64,000 nt of DNA from Botryotinia globosa (taxonomy: Eukaryota > Ascomycota > Leotiomycetes > Helotiales > Sclerotiniaceae), in assembly GCA_014898425.1 (NCBI GenBank), contig RCSZ01000008.1, forward strand, positions 434,001 through 498,000, written 5' to 3'. This document shows positions 19,758 through 30,336 of this stretch, piece by piece. A program made the translations under genes and the position numbers. Below the pieces are notes generated by a model. That model saw nothing but the letters and a program-made list of their open reading frames with translations, was not told the origin of the DNA and made no database searches. The stretch's first letter is position 1; each line of letters begins with the position of its first letter.

Positions 19758-22700
19758 TCAGTCCGCGGACAATTCATAGAAAATTTGTTGTAGACTTTCG
19801 GAGGGTAATCCTCCCCCCGTTGTACTTTGTTCAGGTGTAAGGTATTGTTGCAATTGCCGTATCTCTGCTTGCCTTTGTGCAATGAGCGCAGCAACATCTT
19901 TGGAAACCGTGGGTTGAGGATAAAAGTTCTCTGAGGGAACTTGTGGGTTATCAATAAGAGCTTTGAGCTTGGGCGTAGTCGTATTTGCAGATTCGGTCAC
20001 AAGTGGGGAAACTTGACGTTTGCTTCTTTCAGTACCTCCGTCATCTTGGCGTGGAGAAAGAAGTGGGCCTGCCGAAAACTCTGAGGTCTTTTGAAGTCGA
20101 ATGTCGGTTCCACTTAGCTCAATGGGCCTGAGACCCCTGAACACAGATCCCCCAAGCTCCTGACGCGGAATCGTTGAATCGCTTCTGTACACGGTACCCT
20201 TTTGCCCACGGCCGAGCTCCGCTGCATTACTTGGTCTGTATTCATTGTCTTTGTTGTCCTCACGCTCATGATAGCGTCTCTCCATCTCATCAAGCAGCTT
20301 GCGAACGCGGTGTTTACGGTCTTCTGATATATCAGTGGTGTCAGAAAATCCAATTGTTGCAGGCATCAATAAAAATCCCCAGCCATGTGAGTCTTCCCCT
20401 TCATCATAGAGTTCTGCGCCTGCTTCCATGAGTATCTCTAAAACTTCCGGGTGCCCATAGTAAGCAGCATATCTTAAAGGTATGTAACCAAACTCGTCAC
20501 GTTCCTTAACAGATGCGCCCTTCTTCATAAGGAGTTTAACAAGATCGAGATGACCAGCTTTAGCAGCAATACACAAAGGCGAGTCTTTATTTGGTCGATC
20601 TCTGAAACGCATTCTGAGAGGCTCATTGTACGATAATAACTTCTCCACAATTTGGACATGCCCTTGACGACAAGCAATGCAGAGGGGTCGATCACCACCA
20701 AAGTCCCGCTGATCAATCGCAATTCCTTTACCGTGCAGAATTTCTACGATTCGCACCGATCCTTTCGCAGCCGCAATATGAATTGGTCGTCGACTCTCGC
20801 CTTTAGTCTCCTCCTCGGCATTTGCCCCAGCACTGAGCAGTAGACTCACGATATCGGGGCTGTCAGACCCGCAGGCATAATGGAGCGGCGTTCGACCTTC
20901 TCTGCATCGACGATCCAAGGTTGGTTTTCTTCGAAGTAGCAACTCAACAACGCCAAAATGTTGGCCGATGACGGCAAGATGAAGCGGTGTCAAACCATCA
21001 ATGTCACTCTCATATGTTGAAAGTTTCCAATCGAGCAGGTAGCTCACGACTTCAACATGGCCGTTACGAGCGGCATAGTGTAGAGCATTGGCTTTCTTTT
21101 CGTCGGCGCTTTTTGGATTTACCTTTTTCTTTGAGAGATATTCTACTACTTGTAATCGACCAGTTGCAGATGCACAGAGAAGTGGGGTTTTGGAATTGTT
21201 ACCCGGGACTTCAATGTTCGCGCCTTTCTGAAATAAGTAGTCAACCACATTTTGGTGACCATTCTCACAAGCATAATGAAATGCAGTCATGAATTGATTA
21301 TCTCTGGCTTCCATATCAGCGCCGTTACGAAGTAGAATTTCAATGATCTGCTTGTCTCCCTTCTTCGCTGCTGCATGTAGAGCCGTGCATTGATCATTAG
21401 ATCTTGAGTTGATTTTTGCACCTCTCTTTATCAATAGCTCGACAGATTTGACGTGTCCATTATATGCAGCTGTCCACAAAGGAGACCATCCGTCTCTGTT
21501 TCTTGATTCTATGTCAATGTCTTCATTGAGTAGTAACTGTAAGGTGGAGTAATGATCCCGGGATGCTGCTAAGTGTAATGGAGAATCTAAATTGACATCT
21601 CGAGTAGTCAAATCTGCATTGAATTGAAGAAGAAGATCGACTGATTCAGTATTGCCGCAATGGCAAGCGACTGCCAGAGCAGTTCTTTTGGTGCCACTAT
21701 GACAGGCTTCTATATCATCCCCATTCGACAACAAAGCCTGGATTTCTACACCAGATCCTGCCTGGGCTGCTCGAACAATAGTAGGCGTTTGGAGTCCATT
21801 TGTTGAGCTAAAATCAATGCTTTGTTTGAGGTTTATGTCTTGTCCTCGCTTTAATCGATTACCGGTAGGGAAACTTGGGCTGGCGGACTTCACTCGATCG
21901 GGGCTTGATATTAAATTAGCGGCACTGAAAGTGTTAATCTTTCCAAGTCGACTAGGCCAGAATCTCTTCCTTCGAGAACCATCCGATTTATCTTCTTGTG
22001 GTAATGATTCTCCGGAAGAAGAAGAAGAGGATAACCATCTCTTGACCATAGGCTCTGACTTGGCAGAATCCGACGCAACGCTGCGACTACGATATATGTT
22101 GAAATTGTTGAATTCCGGTAAAAGATTCGTTTGACCAAGGTAGGGACGATTGTCCAAACTGGGGCGATGACTCGATGATACTGGAGATCGTGGCTCAGAC
22201 AGCGTGATTCCTGTTTCATAGCCTTCGTCAGTCGCCGCAGTAATGTTTGTTTCTGGAAACTGATTTTGTGTGTGCGCGAGAGCTCGAGTTCCCCTCCTTG
22301 AATCTGTATTGTTGTATGGTCGAGAATCTTGTAGTGTGCGATCAAATTCAAAAACCGTTCCACCAATACTACTCCCCATTATAGATTGACGTGCGCTTCT
22401 CGAGACTTGTGATCCGGCCGAACTCTCTCGTAGTGATTTCGTATCGTCGGCAACTTTTTGTATCAATCTTCGGTTCTCTTTGAGTGCCAATAGAGATTTT
22501 TGAGTTACTGCGTCACGACTATCGGCATGAGTATATTAGCTAGAATATTCAATTTTTGATAATCGTGGTCTTACCATTGTCCTGCCATGAGAAGAAGTTG
22601 TAGTGCTTGCACCTGGCCATGTAATCTATCTTCATGAGCCTTCATGGTATCCTCGCTCCATACTGCTGCCACTCTCCCTCTGACTCCGAGCACAATTGGC

Positions 22701-23032
22701 ATTCCATCATTTGAGTCCCTCGTAGCCACTGTGAGATCTTTGACTTCTTCGGAAAGTACATCAATTGCAGCCTGGCATCCATCGAGTGCGACATGAAGTC
22801 CATCCATGAACTGTCTTTCCTTTGGGGAATCATGCGAATTGAATTCCGCCCAATCTCTAATTTGGAAAACGGCAGCTTTTATGGTGGAAAGTTTACTTAT
22901 TATGAGACGAATCGTTATATCTGCATCTTTGAACTTTCCCCGTAGAGTGTGCAGGCCTTGAATCGTCGACCCAATGAATTGAGCAATCTGCAGGGCCGAT
23001 GCCGCGACACCAAGAACAGTAACAGGATCCAT
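19758..23032 (-). CDS. Ankyrin-repeat protein with fungal STAND-type N-terminal domain
   Basis: Two exons: 23032-22575 and 22518-19758. The intron (56 nt) runs from GTAAGA to CGATAG. Predicted length is 1072 residues. Residues 1 to about 180 resemble the fungal STAND/NLR N-terminal domain (MDPVTVLGVAASALQIAQF; MAGQCRDAVTQKSLLALKENR across the splice; ADDTKSLRESS). A Ser-rich linker (about 185-395) follows. About 14 ankyrin repeats of some 33 residues span about 398-865, with TPLHLA/GH..VVELLL signatures. The C-terminal 200 residues are polar. Such proteins are linked in fungi to non-self recognition and signalling, but this one has no NACHT or NB-ARC ATPase between domain and repeats. Function not predictable beyond protein binding. 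Confidence 0.88.
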
Positions 23033-24836
23033 TAAGTATAGGATAACTTATCGCAATGGCGAAATCCAGTCAGGATGAAGATATTCATTGAATACAGCGA
23101 CAAACGAATCTGTAGAGCATGCAGAATATTAGTAGAAAGAGTGACGGAGGTTGCACTGCATGCTTACTCTCTCGACATGCTCAGGAACACTGCAAGGAAT
23201 ACAAGCTGAGCCCCAAGACCCATAAGAAGGAATGACGACAAGGATTGAATGAAAACATATCCAATTGCTTTTCAGATGTGTGCTGAAAGACCCTGCAGCT
23301 TACACATGAAATCAGCCTTAACCTCAAACTGCGCCCACTCTCGTGGAAAATCACGATAACGATGGCAACTATATCACGAAGATATTGAGATCAACGGAAG
23401 GAAAATCCATCGGCATAACTTTCCGACTTGCATCTGTGTCGATTGATAAACGCTTGGATGGAGAATTCCACCAAGTCGGCCAACTGTGTGATTCTGATAC
23501 ACATTATCCTGGGAAGATGTGTGCCGTTCACGATTTCTGCGCGGGGTCCCTCCAAGCCCCTTGTAGCAGTCATGGTAACTACCCGTCTCGCTATACTACT
23601 TCCATGAAGTTTTGAGGTAAGACATGCAGCAATAACAAAGAAAAGAAAAAAACTGTCAAAGTATGAGCTTTATGAAGTATTTCGTATATCGGTGACTACA
23701 AAAGTAAATTTGAACATTGACGGGCTGGGCCGAATTCCCCGGCGCTAAAATTTGATAAGCTCACCGATACACCGCACTGCATCATGTTAGACAAAACTCG
23801 ATATAACGTCAAATATTACCACAACCCGGTCCACCAGAGTTTCAATGACGAATTTCGAAGCACAACCTACGATATCGGATGATTGCCAGTTACATACATG
23901 AATTGCGGTTGTTCATTAGATGCTTTCTCTGCAAGACAAATCTTGAATGTCTTTCTACCAAGCGGTAGAGGATTCCTTAGATGCTCATCTCGTTATCTAT
24001 CTAGGTAGCCAAGCAAGTAATCTATCTGATTTGCTATCAAAGTTTCTCCTCTGGATCCCGTACCATGAGCTCGAGTGAGGTGGAGAGATTTATTAACCTA
24101 TCATTCGGTCGAATATTTCGGTCAAATGAATATCAGATCGACTCTACATTTCACTGATGAGCGAGATCGCTGTGGGTGGAATTCTCGACCACATACTCAA
24201 ACACAATTGATCTGATCTTCAACCACGTGAGGGTGCCTCAAATTCCAAAATACCAAACTTCTTCACTTCCTACAGGAACTAGTAGTATCTTTCAGGCTCG
24301 ATCCCCCTGTGGTTTTCCAACAAAGGTAAACCAGTGTCTGAAGTCAGAATTGGTCGTTGAATGATGTCACCAGTAACATTAACCGGAAACCTGCTTCTCT
24401 AATCTGCGTGTTTTATATCTTTCCTTCTGCAAAGAATTGACAGTTTCATGGAGGCATAAAGTTACAGAATCGAGATTGGACACGCTGACACTTGATGGCC
24501 GATGCATAAACTGTATACCATCTGTTATGTATGGTGTTATGGTGACGTCTGAACTTTGTATTGAAGAGACTTCAATATTGTTTTACCTGCACCAGTTCAA
24601 AGTTCCGTCTTATCTCTTTTCGATATAGCATCACGAAGACACATTCATATTGAATTCAGTGAAGATGTGGGCCATGCAAGTAATATAGACCTTAGCAGTA
24701 TACTACGGGAATCAGATGATCTAGCCCACGTGTTTGAGTTATTTCCTTCCTCATTCTGTGTACCATGATTCTCAAACATCCCACCACATTGAACGCTAAT
24801 TTTATCCTAGAGGAGCTCCATCATAATCCAAACCGC
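23033..24836. other. Intergenic, 1.8 kb
   Basis: No supported gene. Plus-strand frames of 60-90 codons at 23343, 24176 and 24437 lack coding-like composition or a good start. Confidence 0.5.
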
Positions 24837-25787
24837 TTAACAATAGTATTCGTTTCTTGGTAACTCGACTACCCATTCACTCTCTATCTGTTCCCCTTCC
24901 AAAATTTCCTCTGCCCGCTTTATTTGAAGCCATTCAAACCCATGGTTGAAAGTGACTGCAAAATACACAAACTCGCCTAAATGACCTTTCTCTTCGAAGA
25001 ATTGCTGCATCGCTTTGTTCCAGCAGGCTATGCTTACACCGCCTGGCATCTCAAATTTTCCTAGGTAAACGATCTCCTGGCCAGCTGCGTTTCTGAAAGG
25101 CAACATTGCCATAATTTGCTCGTAAAGCTTTGCCCAAAAGCCAGCAGTCGCTATCTCATCATCGTATGTCCAGGCAAATACAAGAGCAGCAAGCACATTG
25201 CTCACATCCCCAGTCTTTTCGTACATCAGGCGGAGACAACGTCGAATGTAGGGAATAAGGTTCTTTGTGTGACTATAGTTCGAATTGTAGTGAAAGAACT
25301 CGGGCCAAAAAGTTGGATCTTGGCTAAGATCGAAGTATGGGTCGCGATACGTCCGGGGTATTTGAAAGTCTAGATAATATGTTTTGCTGAATCTGATGGT
25401 ACAGAAATTTAAGACAAATTCCTTGGGGGCCACCGTACTTTCTGTTTCCGCTGATCCTTCAAACATGCTTATATCAGTAGAGGTAGAGCTGAGTGTCGAA
25501 AGTGGAGAGGGGGACCTTGATAGATCGAAAGGGTCGACCAAAGGTGTATCATCGGTAAATGTGATTATCGAGGAGAAAGCTACGCTTCCCAATGGGTCAG
25601 AGGGCGATGTTGGGGTTGGAGTAGAGACTGGCAGGGGGGTGTTGGGACTTGAGCCGGCATGTGATTTACATTGTTTGGTTCTAAGTTCTCTGAAATCGGC
25701 CCCTAACTCCAACCATAAATCATCAGTATCAATGAAAAGCCGTTTGACCATGGTGAGGATATACCGAAATCTCGAGCTTGTGTGCAT
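24837..25787 (-). CDS. Unknown 316-residue protein
   Basis: Single exon from ATG 25787. An alternative ATG at 25751 (MVKRLFIDTD) would give a start 12 residues shorter. Residues about 40-125 form a Ser/Thr/Pro-rich disordered segment. The C-terminal 190 residues look globular, with many aromatic residues (YYLDFQIPRTYRDPYFDL, FWPEFFHYNSNYSHTKNLI, LVFAWTYDDEIATAGFW, CWNKAMQQFFEEKGHLGEFV). There is no signal peptide or membrane helix. I do not recognise the family. A GCCGTA lies 432 nt upstream. The gene call is firm; function unknown. Confidence 0.72.
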   Translation of the reverse strand: MHTSSRFRYILTMVKRLFIDTDDLWLELGADFRELRTKQCKSHAGSSPNTPLPVSTPTPTSPSDPLGSVAFSSIITFTDDTPLVDPFDLSRSPSPLSTLSSTSTDISMFEGSAETESTVAPKEFVLNFCTIRFSKTYYLDFQIPRTYRDPYFDLSQDPTFWPEFFHYNSNYSHTKNLIPYIRRCLRLMYEKTGDVSNVLAALVFAWTYDDEIATAGFWAKLYEQIMAMLPFRNAAGQEIVYLGKFEMPGGVSIACWNKAMQQFFEEKGHLGEFVYFAVTFNHGFEWLQIKRAEEILEGEQIESEWVVELPRNEYYC

Positions 25788-28700
25788 GTTTGTTAGAAGA
25801 AGTCATGAATAAATCTGTGATGGGAGGATGAAGTGAACTCTTACAGTAACAATTTAAAGACGGCGCCTGGAACTTGCTAGAATTAGGTGAATCTTGTTCG
25901 ACGGCCCAAACACTTATGTGAACCAACCATGAACCAATTAACGGTCAAGATATATTCGAAGATGAATGTAAAGTTCGGGAAGTATGCAAAATGTGCGATC
26001 AAATTCGAGAAAGAGGTAGAATTCTTTCTGAAACCTTGGTGTGATTGTTGTGGAATGTCGTGGAGGGCAAAATTACTATTTCGAGTGCTGACCAGATGTC
26101 GGACTTTGTCATTGTCCTTGAGCTGGAAAATAGTTGTCGTTAGTACTGTCCATTTATTCTAGTCTGTTATTTTACCAATTATAAGCGAGTTTCTAAAAGC
26201 CACTAAGGTGAACTTTATGCCGTACTACATGGAGATTGACCACTCAGGAAGCCCCAAGAACTGGCGGTGCTAGATTTTCCAGTTCTTTTTAACCCTGGCT
26301 TTCAAGTTGGTGCTATTGGTTTCTGCAGATTTTGTTACAGCACCTTTCACATGTCTTTGTCCTATTTATTCACCAGCACCCACTAGCTGTAACCATGGTT
26401 GCAGACACATCATATTTGTATATCTCATAGAAAAGACAGGAAAGATGTTTGCTCGTCTTATTATGCTTCGTAGATTAGATAGAGTAGATTAGATAGAGAG
26501 TAGCCTGGAAAGATCAAGGGAAAAAGCTCAAGCACTCTAGGTATTATTGTTAGGTTTTGCATTGAACGTCACAAGTCTATGCCACTTTCCTTTTTTGGAT
26601 GTTGACACTAGCATTCGCTATGAAGGCTTTTGACACCACACTACATAAAATTTGACTCTATTTAAAAGAACAGAGCTAGAACACCTTATACAACATCTGA
26701 TATCCAAAGAACTTTTTCTGCTGCTTTGAAGATCTTTCGTCGCATATATTATTAGTATCTGTACCAATGTTCTTGATTCCTCTGATTATGATACCGCCCA
26801 TTTAATCATCTCACCATTATCATTTTGACTCCTGCCAAGTGATTGAAGGACAGCAATAGACTCTTTGTGCTTGACTCAAATCAAAAATAATAGATTATCA
26901 GTACCAATAAAAGTACCAACGAAAATCTGGCTCCCTCAACTTTTCTCTTTTTCAGAAACTTATTACCCTACAAGATCAATCTCAATGTGCCCCTCCCATG
27001 TGCTCCTCCAATGTGATTTAATATCTGTAGGGTATCGACTAGTTCGGTAGATTTCATATGTATAGTTCATAGCATCTCTCCCATTCAGTCCACGTCTCCA
27101 AGACGTCCATCGATGCAGTTTATATACACACTACTTATTGATGTGCTAGTAAGGCTGGAGAAGAAGACACAGAAAGGATAATTTGGTATGAACATGATGG
27201 TGAATGTGAATATGGGATTCACTGCCCCGAGCCAAATGCTAGGTATTATTCAGCAATAAGGTACAGTAACCTCCTTTGATTGGCTCGTCATATTATTTAT
27301 TCCTCCTCTCGCAGCACTGATCCCTAAGAATGATCATGTATCACTGCGCCGATACTCATTCATGAAAGCCATTGAGCACTCAACTCAGCCTTCAAGTCTC
27401 TATACATAAGAAATGCCCAACTGGAGCAACAAGCACAGAATGCAAAGATATGTTGTTCTTTCTAATGCCACAATAGATCTTTACTAAAAGAACTATATGA
27501 ATTCTAGAGATGGGTCATGGAAAACTTCAAGCCACCCCCATATATTTCTACTGCCTCAAAAAATGGTCTTGCTCGCCGGAACTTTCACCGTCAATGGGAG
27601 CTCGAAGTGTCACCTGATATCGTTTCCAGTCCTATATCATCATCTCCTGCGACTTTCAGATATCACATGACTTGACGTTTCATCTCAAAGTCCTTCTGAT
27701 TGTTGAGGTTATTAAAGTCTAGAATGAAATCTACCTATTCTCCAACTTACAATAGTGTACCCAAGCGTACCCTTACAATATGCCCTCCAGAATTTACAAA
27801 CACTCTTGCAAGAGTGTTTGTTTTCAAGTAACGAGTCCCTTCAAATTCTACTTACCAAGCTGTATCAACTGATCAATCACAGCGCAGACGATTCGTTCAT
27901 TTGACTCCACGAACTGACATTGACCAACCCAAATTTATCCCTTCTTAGCCTTCTCAACTTGTTTCTTCGGTCTCTAAGCATAAAACCACACCTCTTCAAC
28001 CCGAGGAAAGTCGCATCGACACCGTCTAAAGAACTTCTCGCCTCTCCTCTCCTCTCCCAACACCCAACCCATGTCAAACGAGGAGAGTGCAATTAAAACC
28101 TTGAACATTGTGGGTATCTTCCTCAAAGCGTCTGAGAAATATGCTTCTTTTCTATTCCATACCATGCACCATCAACAAAATGCAAAAACCAACAGTGAAA
28201 GCACACAAGAATGCCAACACGAACTCCTCTCATGCCCGAGTATCTCGCCGGCTCAACATCAATACACGCCGTGAGGAATCGCCAAAATATCAAGAGAACA
28301 AGTGGGAACCTACGATCACCCACTGACGACAATACTTGTGAAATACGAGACTAAATATCTGTTCAAAACAAGCAGCTCATAGCGCCGGTCAAGAATGACT
28401 TTTCCATTTATCAATACGATGTAGCCAAGCATTCCTGGACAGTGGAGAATGAGGGGGTGGAGAAAATCACTTCAAATAATACGAGAAGTGGCTCCTGATC
28501 GGAACTCCACTTAGAGTATCAAGGATAACAGACCTGGGACACGAGAATGACGCAAGGCAAAATACTGTGAGCCCCTCCGTCTCGCTCATCACATCGTTTT
28601 TAGATAATATTCTATTGTTGTCAAAAAGTGGCTCTTTGTAATTTTCTAATATTCCGATTCTATCCCATCCCATCCGCTTCCAGCTTCTACTACTCCCATA

Positions 28701-29058
28701 TATGCAAAAATACCATTGACTCGCCTCGTCGTATCTATATTGACAAATCCCAGTGATTCCACTCATTAAACTCCATATCATTACCTAACCCATCCATAAG
28801 TATTCAAAGCTTTCTAAGCATGCGCCTGTTCCGTGTAACCAGGAGTACCTGCCTCATCCCTCTCGTCTTACTACTCCCTAGCGAGCTTCTTCGCCTAGGA
28901 CCTGTGGTGGTCCATGGCCTGCTGACCCCCAGAAATATGTGATTTCATTGTCGGCCGGCAAGCGGAGTGACAATTTTCATTCCCATTTGACCTGAAAGCA
29001 ACGTTCCAGAAATATTGCTCGTCTGCCCCCCATTTCCTCCTATTACAGCTCCGATCCT
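25788..29058. other. Intergenic, 3.3 kb
   Basis: No supported gene on either strand. Frames at 27877-28332 and 28467-28781 are short and composition-poor. A 26-bp perfect palindrome lies at 27796-27821 (own entry). Confidence 0.45.
27796..27821. repeat. 26-bp perfect palindrome
   Basis: Arms ACAAACACTCTTG and CAAGAGTGTTTGT directly abut without a spacer. It sits in a 3.3 kb gene-free region about 1.2 kb beyond the 3' end of the gene at 29059. It could be a dimeric-factor site or a cruciform-prone sequence. Nothing in the sequence decides this. Confidence 0.8.
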
Positions 29059-30336
29059 TCATTTGATCACCACTTTTTCGTATCCCGATCTTTCTAGTCC
29101 GCCAACAGCCTTCTCAACCCTCGCGTAAGCACCACCGAGTTCGGTCACTCTTCCCTCCACAAATCCCACAAATCTCCTTAGACAAAGTCTCTCACTCCTA
29201 CTCGGCAGCCCCATCATTAATCTTTCATCCCCACAACTCCCTACGATCCCCGCTCTGAGAACTTCATCTAATCTCCTTTGCATTCCAATGTCGTCTCTAA
29301 GAATTTGTAAAGCTTCTCTCATTTTAGCCTGGACTTCTAGTTTCGTCTGGGTTCTCGAAGTTCCAATAATTTCAGGGCTGAGGGCTGGCTCGCTTGTTTC
29401 CGAAGGGGTTTCCGAATGAGTTTCCGAAGGTGTTTCCGCAGTTGGTGTCTCCGTCTCCACACCAGAATCCCGTCTTCGACTTGAGATAATAGCTTCTACA
29501 GCCTCTCCCAATACACTTCTGCTTCTCCTCACCAATCCCATCTTATGGACCATCGTTTTCCCAACCAATTCCCTCAACTTTGTCAATGTAATAATTATTA
29601 ATTCCTTAGTATCATCACTCAACTTCCTCGTCCGCCATATTGCCATTTCTTTCTTACCAAATAAGAAGGCCAAGTTCGTTGAGAAACGTGTAGTCAACAA
29701 TTCTTGATATTCGAGTAAGAGTATAGCTTTATTGATGCGGCGGATGAGATGTAAAGTTAGTGATGGGAGGGCCGGCGATAGGGAAGATGAAGAGGTGCAG
29801 GCTAGAGAAAAGTAACCGGAATCGGAGCAATTGAGCTTCTGGTCGGCATTGAGAGATTTTCGAAGAGGCGATGCAAGTTCGGGAAAAGGAAAAGGGAGGG
29901 AGGAGATTTGAATTCTGGTGTAATCTATTGGTTCATGGGTGTCAAGAGGTGGGACATCAGTTGTGGTTGTGAGAGCGGGTAAATTCGGTGGGGTTTCCAC
30001 CATGAAGACATGGTGGACTTGCGATGAGTTATGAGATGCAGGTGTAGAGTCTTTAGGAAGTGACTGAAAAGAGAATCTACGGAAGATTTTTCTTATCGTT
30101 TTTCGTCGAGGTCTTTTGGTTGCTTGAGGTGACTGCTCAACGGAAACATGACTTGACTCCTTGCTGTCCTCGTTTTCCTCAGTGATCGTATTTGTAACAA
30201 TGACTTCCTCCGATATAGAAGGTGGTGAAGAGATAGGCTTGGAAGGATCGATATCAACAGTATGCATGTCTTTCTCAGGCAGCGGCAACGAAGGTGATGA
30301 GGAAAAGAATTGGGAAAGACGGCGTGTGAAAGGCAT
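29059..30336 (-). CDS. Unknown basic Ser/Thr-rich 425-residue protein
   Basis: The chosen start is ATG 30336 (MPFTRRLSQFF). The frame is open to 30498 but without a better start. The N-terminal 200 residues are disordered with many SP/TP dipeptides and a basic patch (RPRRKTIRKIFRRFSF). Residues about 195-285 look helical (LTLHLIRRINKAILLLEYQELL, SDDTKELIIITLTKLRELVGKT). A short Ser/Glu/Thr repeat (PSETHSETPSETSEP) separates this from a C-terminal helical part (KMREALQILRDDIGMQRRLDEVLRAG; FVGFVEGRVTELGGAYARVE). No known domain recognised. Single exon. Confidence 0.7.
   Translation of the reverse strand: MPFTRRLSQFFSSSPSLPLPEKDMHTVDIDPSKPISSPPSISEEVIVTNTITEENEDSKESSHVSVEQSPQATKRPRRKTIRKIFRRFSFQSLPKDSTPASHNSSQVHHVFMVETPPNLPALTTTTDVPPLDTHEPIDYTRIQISSLPFPFPELASPLRKSLNADQKLNCSDSGYFSLACTSSSSLSPALPSLTLHLIRRINKAILLLEYQELLTTRFSTNLAFLFGKKEMAIWRTRKLSDDTKELIIITLTKLRELVGKTMVHKMGLVRRSRSVLGEAVEAIISSRRRDSGVETETPTAETPSETHSETPSETSEPALSPEIIGTSRTQTKLEVQAKMREALQILRDDIGMQRRLDEVLRAGIVGSCGDERLMMGLPSRSERLCLRRFVGFVEGRVTELGGAYARVEKAVGGLERSGYEKVVIK

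Noticed and set aside
19758..23032. Ankyrin gene considered as a full NLR/STAND receptor
   Set aside because: No Walker A/B motifs of a NACHT or NB-ARC domain between the N-terminal domain and the repeats.
28467..28781. 104-codon minus-strand frame starting with ATG
   Set aside because: Composition not typical of the genes here, no motif and no promoter features; left as intergenic.
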